A DNA stretch of 64,000 bases, taken from assembly GCA_963573315.1 (NCBI GenBank), contig OY752144.1, forward strand, positions 1,482,501 to 1,546,500, in the 5' to 3' direction. Below the pieces are notes generated by a model, which searched no databases, was not told the DNA's origin, and was given only the letters and a program-made list of their open reading frames with translations. The translations under genes were made by a program, and so were the position numbers. This document shows, one piece after another, positions 48,759 through 60,459 of this stretch (positions within the stretch are counted from its first letter, which is position 1; each line of letters opens with the position of its first letter). This DNA comes from Entomortierella parvispora (taxonomy: Eukaryota; Mortierellomycota; Mortierellomycetes; Mortierellales; Mortierellaceae).

Positions 48759-51593
48759 ATGGCAGCACAGCACTCGGATAAGCGCATCAAGCTCTTTCTT
48801 GAGCGTAGCATCGAGCGCCTGCCCTTTGACATTACCGACAAGGCCGAGGAGATCTATCTGCCGTAAATGAAACAACAGTGCAATTTATGGACATGGATGG
48901 CATCTCGTGTCTGACACTACTTACTCATTGAATGCTTCTCCTGTTTTGCCCTTCTTGTCGTGATGATGCAGTGATGGAGATCCCTCCGAGAAGCTGAAGC
49001 GCAAGATCAAGGTCATTAGCGATGTTGCTGGCGAAAAGTTTGACGAATTCACAGAGAATCTCCCATCACCTCGAGATCACCTGGACGACAACGTTGATTC
49101 CCAGGAGACAACAGCACAGGATGATGGGGCGTCAAAGGGCCAGAATGTGGGATCTGCTGTCACAGCTACGGCATCAAACGCTGTAGCAAACGCGCGTGTA
49201 ACTTCACCACAAGGGATCTACGCCAAGTTATGGTAAGCAGCAGGCGGGCGTTCTGGGGGTTCGTAAATTGCGACTTTGTATTGCTAACTCGCGGTATACT
49301 TTATAGGCATGCGCAAGGAGAGATCGGGATTGCTTTGGATGTCCTTAACATTATTATTTCCTCTTACCAGGCTACTGGAGCTGGGGGGTCTGGGCTAGGG
49401 GGTCAAGGAGGCTCAGGGCCCGGCGGGCTGTCCATCTCCGTGCCTCAGAATGGTAGTCCGCCTGTACTACCTCCAGGCTCGTTGAAATGCGAGTACGTTC
49501 CAAAGGCGAGCCAAAGTACGGCAGTTCAGAATGCAAACGATAAGCTTTCACTCGGAAGCAAGAAACATCATCTGAAGAACGCAGCGAATATTTTAATGCA
49601 GGGTGCTCAGAAGCTCAAGCGCGTCATGGCAAATGAAGACCAATTCTGGGCAGAGGCGCTGAAGCTCAGGAAAAATAACTGGTGCATTGTCTCGGCAAAA
49701 TCTGGAGGAGGCGGTTACCATGCGAACCGGATGGCCGGCGCCTCACAACTTTTTGTACAATACGGATTCAGAGATGGTAAGGATAACCGGGACCGTATCC
49801 TCTTTTTAGACTGTCTATTATTCTCGCCCCAAGCTGATAATCTTTGTCCTTTTTGCTCTATGGCAGTTGGCTCATTATTCGGCGATCGAGCTTATGCAGA
49901 GTTGATCCGAAATCACTCAATGACCAAGGCGAAAGGCATTCAGCTGAGCATCCCTAATAAGACAAGCAAAGTCATTGTGATCAGTCTTGCAAGACAAGGG
50001 CAGCCACATACCCATGGTGAGATTTGCTCGATGGCCAAAAGAACATTATGGAAGCACAGCCACTTATTCAAGACGTCTCTTGTTTGCTGCGATAGAATCT
50101 CGATCATCAAAATTCAAGGATTCTCGTACACTACACAGTCAGATTCTGAATGCTCAAACAACTTTGTTTGACGCAGAGCTTTTTCAAGAGGTATCAAAAT
50201 CTGGACCAACGTCGGATTACTTTGATTCATATGGCTCAAGACTAACTACCTGTTGTCTTTACAATAACCTAGCTTGTAAATGAGGCCCGGAGCATGACCA
50301 ACAGTGTGTCGATTGTGGACAATGAGATATTTTTGCCAATTAATGATGAGCTGGAGCTAAAGATCTCTTACAAAACACCCTCTGGGGAAGATACGATATC
50401 AGCGGGGGAAGTGGACAACTTGCAAACAGCAGCGAGCAGATCAAGTGATATAAGGAGACTTGAGGGCACGGCCGATATATTCCGGTGCGCCATGCAGCTC
50501 ATTCAACACCGACGGCACCGCCTCAATATCAAAGAGCGGACCGACAGTTTTTTCAAGAGTTCTCGTCCTGGTGGAGGTCGCGTAGCTGGATCGTTTGGAC
50601 AAATTCAACAGACATTGCAACATCGTCCGACCGCCATGCTTTTTCTGACTTTACAGACATTACAATACTTTTCGTTTTCAAAGAAAATTCACGGTGTTAT
50701 TTGCAGAGTTACCCGTAACTTGCGACAAAGCTGGTGGGAGCCCATTCGAGTCCATTCAGTGGATGTTAAATCTGCCCCCGGTGGTGCTTCGTCGGTTCTC
50801 GAAGCTTCATCTATCTCTGCTGTAGCAGCAGTTGCTTCCTCCGTGGCTTCGACTGCTGCAGCCGCAGCTCAAAGAGTGACCAACCACGGAATGGGATCAG
50901 CAGTAACCATCAGCATGGGCACCAAGACACCTGCCGTTCGGTTTGTACTTCGGTCGCACCCTTCCCCTTGTGTAATCCTCCAGCTCTCAGATCGGCCACC
51001 ATCCCCAATCACCCATGTAGCCGAATTCGAAAGGATCCTTGAGGAGGAGCTTTCGAGCAAAGCCATCCGAAGAATTTGTGAAGTTCTTAACTCAATTGAG
51101 AGGTGGTCAGACAAAGTCCCGACGATGCAAAGTCCTAGTTTTGTCATGGATATCGAGAAACGATGTGTAGGAGTCTTTGTGATCCCTGCAAAGCAGTCCA
51201 ACGGAGCAGTCCCACTGCCTGGCAGCACAGCAAACGTGTAAGTTTTAGGCGCTTTATGATTGCCATTGATGATCTTGAATTTGTTACTGAGATTACATCT
51301 TGCCGTCCTCGTAACACTTAATCAATAGCTTGTTGGAGATACACATGAAGGCAGAGGCCATCAGTCTGACATTGAAGTGCAACCAGGGTGACCGAACCAA
51401 TACAAGCAGGATTTATCTTGAGGACTATCAATTGGCTAGCACAGGTATCTTTGATGACTCTCAGTCGAACAGAGTCCACCCGCACGATGGTGTTTCTGAC
51501 AGTTCTTCGAAGGCGCGGACTCTCGAGGGGTTCCGACAATGGCTCCAAGATCGCATCGTGGCTAGCCTCGACTTTGACGCGAAAACGAAATAA
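48759..51593 (+). CDS. MED17: Mediator complex subunit 17 (Srb4)
   Basis: Head-module/scaffold subunit of Mediator, needed for RNA polymerase II transcription; nuclear. Exons: 48759-48862, 48972-49232, 49307-49776, 49867-50016, 50096-50190, 50273-51237, 51329-51593; 769 aa. Family blocks are RIKLFLERSIERLPFDIT at the N-terminus, GEIGIALDVLNIIIS, and the best-known LKRVMANEDQFWAEALKLRKNNWCIV followed by FVQYGFRDVGSLFGDRA. ILNAQTTLFDAELFQELVNEA and DELELKISYK come next, then a C-terminal region with SLEAS-type Ser/Ala stretches and a long helix. A Gly-rich loop (GAGGSGLGGQGGSGPGG) is inserted after the first helical block. The exon with HSQILNAQ is only 95 nt and its frame fits only when spliced. 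Confidence 0.85.
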
Positions 51594-51781
51594 ACCATTA
51601 CACGTGACTGATGCCCCTATCCAGGTGGTGGGCTACAGTTTTGGACTGTTGTCATATCTGCCGTTGAAGAATAAACTTGTACATCTGTCCAAGTTGAGCC
51701 TGTCTCTCCTTGACGCTGGAATGGAACCTGGATGGGTCAAGAGATATTTTAAAACACTACAATTTTTATTTTATCTTTTGA

Positions 51782-54700
51782 TCACCGAGAATGAGTACGT
51801 TGCAACTGTGCGATGCTTCTGGTAGCAGTAGCAGCGGCGGCAGTGGTGGGCGCAATTTCGCTTACGGGTGTTGCAGGGATCACCACAGGGGAGCTCGGAG
51901 CAGAGGCGTTTGAAGTCACATTGACTCCAAAGTTCAATGCAGACCCAAACAGATCCTCTTGGCTTCTGAGCATGCGAGCATGGTCCCATTCGTTAAGTTG
52001 CCGCGTCCACGAGATGAGTCGCCATTGTTCTTGGAAGGCCTGTTGTTGTTGGGACAGCCGCTCCAACTCGGGCGAGCATGGGTGGTGGAACCGTTGAAGT
52101 GGCAGTTGTTGGTAAGTACATGCCATTTGTTGAGCCCCGATTTGATGATGATGGTATGGCTGAGAAGGGGTGAAGGGGGAAGACGTCCTGGAGTTGGCAG
52201 AGAGGTATCGGCTGCCTCGATAGGACGAGGAGAGCGGGTGACCGGAAGGGTAGGATATGGAAGCGGCAGAGGAATGACTGGTAGCTCTAGATCTCTCCTG
52301 GGCAGAGCCCATTACCTTTGGTGAAGAAGACAGGGATACGACGCCTCCACCTCCACCGCTGTTACCCCATTCTATACCTTGAATGTGACTATGGCTACGA
52401 CGATGTTGACGAGCTGCTGTTGAGGGAGGGGACAACGGAGGTAGGCTCTCCACACGAAGATTGGCAGATCTACGACGCTGCAAGGGAAGAGCGGGAGGAA
52501 TACCTGCAGAAGGAAGAGGAAGAGGAGGAGTAGGAGTAGTTGAAGATCCGACAATGATGCTAGATTGATCGCCTATCTCGAAGTCTAAGAGATCGCTGCA
52601 ACCACTGCCACCATGAAAGACTGGCGATGTTACAAAGTCATCCAAACACAATCTTGGTCCAGATCTTGTCCTCGAACGATCGTTGAACGAGTTGGTAGGG
52701 TGGTATTGTTCAAACGACGACAATGCCGCAGGTTTTGATGCCGCTATATTCGACTGGCTCCATTCTTCTGAAGAGGACGACGAAGAAGAAGATCCTGAAG
52801 AAGTTGAGAACGATCTTGACGAGAAGGACGATCCCATGGGTGCTTGAGACGATCCCATAGGTGCTTGATTAGAAAGTCTCACGCCATTCCTCTCATAACT
52901 TTCGGGAATAGGTGGTACAGTCGAATAGGTTTCATTGCTGAGAGAGGATAGCGTTGAAGCCAGTGAGAGCACAGAAGAGACGGAGGGCGCCGCCGTAGCG
53001 CTGCGTTCAATCGCCTCCATCAAAGAGTGGGTTGAGGCGCTGGAGGCCCGTCGTTTGTTGTCCCCACTCCCCGACCCCATGCCATGGATGGTGACATCTC
53101 CAATAAAGCTAGACCTCTGACGAGAGTGTTGACCGTATTGTCGAAATAATCCTGACCCGTTGATCTCGGATTCGCCTTTGATACCGAGATTATCAATCAG
53201 AAGCGATCTCATCATCCCACTGTTGTCCATGCCATCGCCTGAGTGATGGCCGCTTCCGATGCTGCATCGACGACTCCTTTGCAAATCCTCTTCCAAATCC
53301 ATCTCAATCTCGAGTTCAAGGTCACCAATGTCGTTTGTGACTTGAAGCATGGTCTTTCGAAGCTGATGATACATGGACGCGTTAAAAACCGAATGGTGGA
53401 GGGCATCAAACAGGTTGAAGGGACTGAGCTCATATAGCTCTCGATTAAAGTGTTCCTGCGGCTGAGTCGCATGACGTGTAGGTTTGATGAACATGACTAC
53501 TCTGAACGAATTTATCCTCCGAGCTGAGGAGCCTTTGGAATCCTGTGGACCGAGATGCTGACGGATGCTTCCGTCGTCTGAGTTGAGGAAATCTTTCCAA
53601 ATCGGATCTTGGTTCATCGCAGAAATACCCTGTCCCCAGCCATGGCCGCTGTTCATTGTTTCCGTCGAATCGACATCAATGTCGTCGTCTTGGACAACCA
53701 CCTTCATCGTATCGACCGTGTAAATGTCTGATGGGTTCCACTTTAACTGTGTGAGCCTGGATAACTTTGCGGTTGAATGCGCAAACTCGACTTTGAGATG
53801 GTGCAATGGATCATCTTTGGATACGGCACAGTTTTTTGCCAGCTGGTTTAGATCCATAGTTGCCGTGGATTGCATCCAAGTCCATTCTTCCTCAGTTAGA
53901 TTTTCTTCCTCTCGGACTTTCACCAATGGTACAAACGTCCGTCGGTTGCGAGGTACTAAGATCTGCAATCCAGCCATAGTACTCTCAGTGTAATAGAGTC
54001 CAACGTAGAGTCCTGAGGTTGGACGCGAGACTGTTAAGAAAGAGACTGGGAGTTAGAATGTACATTTTTTTTCCAGAGAAAGACAACATCCCTCCTTTTT
54101 TTTTTCTTGCATTGAAGTCAGTTACCTCGGATGTTATCGTAATAGCTCACAAGCTCGGACCAGATCGGCTCCTTTCTCGTGTAGACAGAATTAGACACAG
54201 ACTCAACATGCCTCCAACGGAATGATCCCATGTGTAACAACTCTTGAGCAATTTGGTCCCTTTGGCTATCCTTGACGTACTGAATGGCCATGATACATTT
54301 CGCACCAACTTGAGGCATATCCATTACCCGGTCATGAAGCAAGTCAATGGGCGCAATCCCCAGTCGTCGCTGCAACCTCTCCACTGCTGCAACGTACTCC
54401 TGTCGCAGACTGTTCTCTCGCCTGTAATCGTTTTGTCGATCCTTGTATTGAAATGACTGACGTCCTGGCGCTGCACTTGTAGCTGCAGCAGTGGATGAAG
54501 CCATTTGTGTGGACGTAGCTCCAGTCGTGTCAGAAAGTATAGAAGATCGATCCACAGAGACAGAGCTAGTACTGCTGCCAAGGGCATTTCGATTCGGGAG
54601 AAGATGATTTGGACTGCTGATTCGACTGAGGGAGAGCGACTTTCGAGAACTCGATGGTGGATACAGAGTTGTCTCTGGTTTGGTATCTGAGGAAGGAACT

Positions 54701-55889
54701 ATTGGTTTCATATCCAGCTGAGAAAGCAGAGTAGCCGCATCCGAGGAAAATCGACGTTGACGCGTGGATGAGGAGGATGAGGAGGAGGGGGGAGATGGGG
54801 CCTGGAGTAAAGACGTGGTAGATCCCATGGAAGAGGATGATGGGACCATCTCCGTCTTTTCTGAAGACCAGTCAAGAGTTGTCTTGAACATCCATGCGAA
54901 GTCTGCAGACTCTGTGTCGAAATTGTAATAATTCCCTCTGTCTACTGTCGAGACCATGATGGTGGGAGGGAGACCAGCCGGACTGAGTAATATCTTGCCG
55001 TCGCTGTTCAATAGGATAACAGAGAGATAGATGCTTCCGTTTTGAAACTTTGAGACGAGCATTTGGTGTTGTTGACTGTCGTCTGAGGATCGGAAAAAAT
55101 TGAAGAGTCGGTGATGATCAATAGGAGAGCTAGGTCCACGAAGGATCCCCGAGTCGCGTAAGGACGTCTTACGGGTACAAAGGGTTGAATAGTAAATCCT
55201 TAATACAGTTAGACGTCGCATCTGGGGTGCAGAGACTATTGACTTTAAATAGTACACTCAGGACCTACTTTAGATTGTTCCAAATATGTGGAAGGAGACA
55301 CTTCAAAATATGAAGGCGTCTTTTTCCGAAGCTCTAGCGCTTTCTGTGATGCACGGACTCGACGTGTCAGGATAGCTTCCAAATGTTTCAACATTCTTCT
55401 ACTGCCTTTTTTTTGGGATACGAGGAGGACTTACTTGGCCCTTAAATTCAATATCGACGAGACGCGTGTCATCGTGGGCCCAGCCTCCGTGCTTTCTGCT
55501 ATACCTATATTTTGTGAGCAACGATTGGGGTCAATAAGGTGGGAAATGAACAGATTGGCAGCCTCCTTTTGTTGTCTTGCGTGAATCCTCCACATACATG
55601 GCCATCATCCAATCACTGTGCATGGCAAAGGCAGAGCAGACCTACAAAGTACGAACAAGTGTAAAAGGTTTGTCAAAACTCACTGAACCCTCCCCCCCCC
55701 CCCCCTCCTCTTTGCCTTTCCCCTTCTCACAAGCAAAAGACACGAATATGTAGATTCCGATTGATCCGTTACCTGCTCAACGGCTTGACGACAAGTCAGC
55801 TCTGGCAGAAATTCAAAGGTCTTCTCCAGCTTCCTGCTGTCTTCGCGGTACGTTACTTTGATTTCGTACCGCATTGGTCTTCCCGGCAT
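51782..55889 (-). CDS. Orphan 1216-aa protein, Ser-rich, conserved-looking N-terminal half
   Basis: I do not recognise this family. Exons (minus): 55889-55773, 55641-55598, 55504-55435, 55343-55269, 55221-54126, 54030-51782, continuous phase. The tiny exons 2-4 (44, 70, 75 nt) were found by phase: CAG|GTAACG, AT|GTATGT, CAA|GTAAGT, AAA|GTAGGT. Residues 1-100 (MRYEIKVTYREDSRKLEKTFEFLP, LTCRQAVEQVCSAFAM, DTRLVDIEFKGQ) resemble a ubiquitin-like or RA/FERM-F0-type fold. Residues 110-240 are structured (IYYSTLCTRKTSL, SKFQNGSIYLSVILLNSDGKILLSPAGLPPT). A Ser-rich linker leads to a helical region, then a beta-rich block across the exon 5/6 border (SGLYVGLYYTESTMAGLQILVP). The rest is Ser/Pro/Gln-rich with a 21-bp tandem repeat. 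It looks like a scaffold or signalling adaptor. Tail-to-tail with Med17, 188 bp apart. Confidence 0.7.
52827..52868 (-). repeat. 21-bp tandem duplication inside the orphan gene
   Basis: Two nearly identical 21-bp units differing by one base encode the doubled peptide SQAPMGS (minus strand). In frame, so tolerated. Confidence 0.85.
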
Positions 55890-57598
55890 TTAACTTTTTG
55901 CCAGTGTGGATTGATGGATGGGTGGAAGGATGTAGGTAGCAAGGAACGGGTGCGGTAAAGAGCAAATGGCAGGAACACCACGAGGGAAGGAAAAGAGGCC
56001 AGTCGGTTTATAGTTGAGTGGGAAAAGGAGGTGGAGAGTGGGAGCAAGGGAGAAAGTGTATAAAGTGTCAAAAGTGGACGATCATTGAGGAAAGCTTATG
56101 CGAAAGCGAAGGCGAAAGAAAAAAAAGAGAGAAAAAGATCAATTGAGCAAGGGGATCCAGCCAAACTGCAAGATTATAAAGACAGAGGAGCCTGGCGGAG
56201 ACAAGAAGGGAGAGCGATGGTGAAAGTTTTGTGAGCGGAGGAGGGGAAAGAACGGAGGAAGAGGTAAAAGAGGAGTCCTTGTGGTGTGCGTGTTCAAGAG
56301 CAAGAGGTATCGTTCGTGAGGGTCGTAAAGACAAAATGACAGAAAACGTTGCTTGATGACAGAGCAAAGAGGAGAAGAAGGATTAAAAAAAGGCGGACAG
56401 GTGCAGGAAAAAAAGATTAACGGCTTGAAAAGGATGTTGCATGAATGACTGCGAGAGGGCGTTTGTTGACGACTATACAAAAAAAAAAAAGAAGGGATCG
56501 TGGAAGAGGGGGGACAAACGAAGGCAAGAATCGAAGAACAAAGAGACAGAAAGAGAAAAAGAAAGAGAAGGAGAAAGAGAAAGAAAGAAAGAGAGAAAGA
56601 AAGAGGACAAAGGAAAAAGGAGGTTTGATCCGGAAGTGGGATATGAAAGGGGGGATGGAATAGGTGCGGGAGAAGGGTTCTGGAGAGCACCCCATCCCAT
56701 GCTCGACCACCAGCGTCTCTGTTCTCTGTCTGTCTGCATCAAAGATCAAGAGACCCATGGAGTCCGAGAGGATAGTCTTTTTCAGTTCTCATCCCTGATC
56801 CTTGACACAAGCACTTGGGTTCGGAAAAAGGGGTGACAAAAGGGCTCCACCTCGGATTCCCGCCCTGGGAGCTGCCGCCTGACCCGACTGCCATTCGGAG
56901 CAGGACCACAGACATGGCGGTCATGGCTGTCCTGTGCACGGCTGATGGATGCCACGTTTGCTTGCCCAGCCGCTACCGGTCCTTGGCCGATACCCCCTTC
57001 CCTCCCCCCTCCCCCCCTGGGATCGAGCCTTTGGGTTGCATGATGCCATGGCATGGGACAGAGGGGGCAGGGGAGACAGACGGAGACACGGCCAGTCTGT
57101 GCAACCCGCGCGTTCCTGCGTGCAACCAGCGCTTGACTCCCTTCTGTGCTTGCTGGCCAGTGATGACAATAATGCAATATACTCTGCCCCTCCTCTCTCT
57201 CGTCTCTCCACTGCCATTCCACGTACATGTGCAAACATGTATATCCAGAGGAAAGGCCACCATGTCCACACTTGGTGGCGCTTCTCTTCGCTGCCTGCCC
57301 TCAAAAGCGGTCACGCAAGTTCTTTGGTCGCCACCAACGGTTCATTATTCATTCATTCATTCATTCATCTTTCAACTCCCTTTTCCCCTTGCTCTTGTCA
57401 CTTGCATTCCCACCCCCTCGTCCTCCCACTCGTTCCAAGTATTGTTGCAAACCACACCCTCCATTCATCACATCAGTCCCTTCCACTGCAACCACAGCGA
57501 CCTGCCCATTTGCCCACTCGCGCCACCAAATCAAAAGTCACTAGTCCGCAGAAATCTTCTCAATTGTCTATATACCTCCATAGGATCTAATCCCCCCC
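55890..57598. other. 1.7-kb interval between orphan gene and Wee1-like kinase
   Basis: Two divergent leaders and promoters. 56470-56640 is a plus-strand polypurine block (AAAGAGAAAGAAAG), mirrored by CT-rich sense for the orphan gene. 56800-57590 is CT/CA-rich and leads to the kinase ATG at 57599. Several overlapping frames of 100-270 codons (56815-57630, 56949-57590, minus 56782-57234) cross this part, but they overlap each other, have CT-driven composition and show no family motif, so I call none. Confidence 0.6.
57341..57368 (+). repeat. (ATTC)n microsatellite
   Basis: About six units of ATTC in the upstream region of the kinase gene. Confidence 0.85.
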
Positions 57599-60099
57599 AT
57601 GACACGCCCAGAAAGCATGTACCCTTGTGAGGCTAGCAGACAGCATTTGCTTATAGATGAGGCCAAACCTAGACTGACCCGTTGCCCTTTATCGTGACAC
57701 AGATTCTCTGACTGCTTCGACTCCACCTCCTCAAGAACAGTTGGATTTCATCAAAGACCCCATGGATGTTGACCTAGAGGATGAGGGCCAAGGAGCTGGA
57801 AGCGACACTTCCTTATCGACATCTCTCCCAGAATCATTTTTCCAGTCACGGATAGACTCATTACGGTCCAGACGGGTTTCGATTTCGGCATGCTCTACAC
57901 CGCTTCCTCATAAGAACCCCTTGCCTCTTCTCGAAGGAGCAAGGGATGTTCCAGCAGTTACCAAACGATTCTTTATGATGTCAAACGATAGAATTGACGT
58001 CGGTTTTGACGATGAAGGTGCACTTTCTACACCATCAAAGTCACGGGGATATTATCGACCTTTTGCCAGGTCCAGCTCGTTGCTCACGAGAATGCACGAG
58101 AGCGGGTCATTGCTCGGAAAACATCCACAAACACCAAGTCCAGGGGAGGGTCCGAGATCAAAGAACAAAGGGCTCAGGTGTCCTCCAGCAATGGGTATGA
58201 TCAATATTGTGGATTTGGAGGAATAGAAAAGTCTTGATTCTGACCACCGACGGCTTTTTTCCTCCTAGATGCGGACACGCTCCCAAAGCTGCCTGATTTC
58301 CTCCGCGTAGACTCGGCAGAACTAAGAACGGCCCCAAAACTACCAGATTTCATCCGCGCAGACTCCTCAGAACTGGAATATAGCCCGAATGGATTCTCAC
58401 CTGTGCGGCCCATCAACTTTGGCACACCCCCTGGAACACCCGTAAAATCCAGTCCTTTCCATTTATTTGGTTCATTACATCCAGGAACGACATCTCCTTC
58501 AGGAAGCGAGGATAATCCATTCATCAGTTCATCAAAACCAAAAGCGCGGTTTGAACTTGACTATTTGTCAGAAAGTCAGTGGTATTCCGATTACCCACAT
58601 CATTTGACCGAGGAGTACTTGGAGGACCTCTTCCGACTTGACAGGAGAGGTATGTCTGGAGTTCAAGTACTGACCATATGGTACATCATTAACCCTGACC
58701 TAACCGTAGTTTTTTCTTAGTCATGTTTACACAGTCCAAGGCAAGATCTCGAGTCTATCCGGATTATTTGAAATCAAATTTCTTTGTCAACGAGACGGTC
58801 CTCGGAGCAGGGCAATTTGCGGACGTTTTAAAAGTGCAGAGCAAGAAAAACAAGGAGTTTTTCGCAGTAAAGAGGCTACTGAAGACCGTTCAAGGTGCCT
58901 TGGAGAGGTGAGTCGAGTCCAACTCCATATAATCCCGATTTTACTCGCTGCCTAGGAGGCCTGCTCACTTACCGTTACTACACTTGCGATTTTCTCTCTA
59001 GAAAACAATATCTGAACGAAGTTCGAAATATGTGGCGGATAGAAAAGAATCCACATGTAGTGCAATTACTGGAAGCTTGGGAGCAGAAGGGAAAGATTTA
59101 CATGCGATTTGAACTCTGTAAACTTGGAAAGTAAGTGCAGTGAGAGTAAGGGGAAGAACTGTGGAGTAATTTTTAAACTTCCATAAGGCTCCATTATTTA
59201 CCATTTCTAACATATTTGTATTTTGACATCAAACCAAAGTTTCAAGGCAGCACTTCTAGCCCAAAAAAAGTACAAAGGTTGCGATGAAAGACGAGTCTGG
59301 AGGTGCCTGACGGACCTCGCATCGGTAAAATTCTATTATCTCCTCTGATAAACTGCACTATATATAATATGTCTCGCATTGTTTTTCTCACTATCGTGCT
59401 TTAATTTTTCTTCGTTCTTATCAGGGGCTACGGGCCATCCATGACAGTAATATTCTTCATCTCGATATCAAACCAGAGAACGTTTTTATCTCAGCGACGG
59501 GCTCACTTAAAATCGGTGACTTTGGATTATCGATGGCTCTCCCTCTTGAGCATGGTCACGATATTCCGGAAGGAGACAAATTCTATCTACCTCAGGAGCT
59601 GCTGAGTGGCAAATGCGGCAAATACTCTGATATTTTCAGTCTGGGTATGACGATGTATGAAATGATAACGAACCAGATTGGAGATCTGCCAGGAGAGGGC
59701 AAGGCGTGGCATCGACTACGAGACGGTGAATTCCAGATGGAAGATGACATTGGCGGGCCGAAAGCAGTGGCGGCAGCTAGTTTACAGGTAGCCATTCAGT
59801 CGAGCGGTGATGGTCTATCAAGCAGTACCCCTGAGAATTTACGGTCGCCATCAGCAATATCTCCTTCATACCCGCAGTCAGAGATCTTGACAGCGAGTCC
59901 AAAGGAGCGACAATTCTCGCAAGAACTCTTGCAGCTAACAAAGGACATGTTAAAGCCCGACTATGAACAGCGGCCGACAGCGACATCGATCATGAGCCTT
60001 GAGACGATCAAGACGATCCTGGTCAAGCGAACTGAAGGCGCGCGACGAGGGATCCGCACAGAAGAGGCCATGGCAGGATTACTTCTGCAGTCCGTGTAA
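57599..60099 (+). CDS. Wee1/Myt1-type protein kinase
   Basis: Probable inhibitory CDK kinase of the Wee1/Mik1/Myt1 group controlling mitotic entry. Exons: 57599-57626, 57703-58194, 58269-58649, 58721-58907, 59002-59130, 59240-59324, 59425-60099; 658 aa. The N-terminal 300 residues are Ser/Pro-rich with a doubled motif (LPKLPDFLRVDSAEL / APKLPDFIRADSSEL) and SP/TP sites. The kinase domain has Gly loop LGAGQFADVLKV, Lys351 in FFAVKR, LEAWEQKGKIYMRFELCKLGN (typical Wee1/Myt1 hinge), catalytic LHLDIKPENVFI (Asp448, Asn453) and IGDFGLSM (Asp466). The usual APE is replaced by YLPQEL, and YSDIFSLGMTMYEM follows. A Ser-rich insert sits in the C-lobe. DFG rather than DLG and HLDIKPEN fit Myt1 or Wee1 equally; no C-terminal membrane segment is seen, which favours Wee1. 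Confidence 0.85.
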
Positions 60100-60122
60100 T
60101 TTTGAATCTTTATTAATGGCAA

Positions 60123-60164
60123 ATCAGATAAAGACAAAAGCCAAGCCACCACGCGTTATCAGAT
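60123..60164 (+). promoter_or_regulatory. Pair of ATCWGATAA-type GATA sites upstream of Ftr1
   Basis: 60123-60131 reads ATCAGATAA on plus. 60156-60164 reads TTATCAGAT, that is ATCTGATAA on minus. Each is preceded by A in its own sense, so both fit RATCWGATAA, the extended site of fungal GATA iron repressors (SreA, SRE, Fep1). They are inverted, 24 bp apart, about 300-340 bp before the Ftr1 ATG and just after the kinase stop. Occupancy is inferred. Confidence 0.6.
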
Positions 60165-60459
60165 TTTTTTTACTCCTTGGTCTGCTGTGTGTGCGACTTT
60201 GTGACCCGTCGGATTGAGCCGGCTCTCTGGAGATGACTGAGAGGGGGAGAAAAGTAGGAGTGGCTTTACTGCACGGGGCACCCTTTGACTCTTTCTTTTC
60301 GTCTCGCCTCAAAAGAGTCCTTCTTTCACCACACTCCTGCTTTCACCCACATCATCGCCTTGCCCTGTCTTGACTGAGATATCCTCCGCTTGCTTCTTCT
60401 CTCTACCCTCCACCCTCGCAACCTCAACCGCACCGGCGCCACCGGTACATAAAACCACC

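Noticed and set aside
56815-57630. 271-codon plus-strand ORF with several overlapping long frames
   Set aside because: Composition follows CT-rich DNA, it overlaps two other frames and the kinase start, and it has no recognisable domain.
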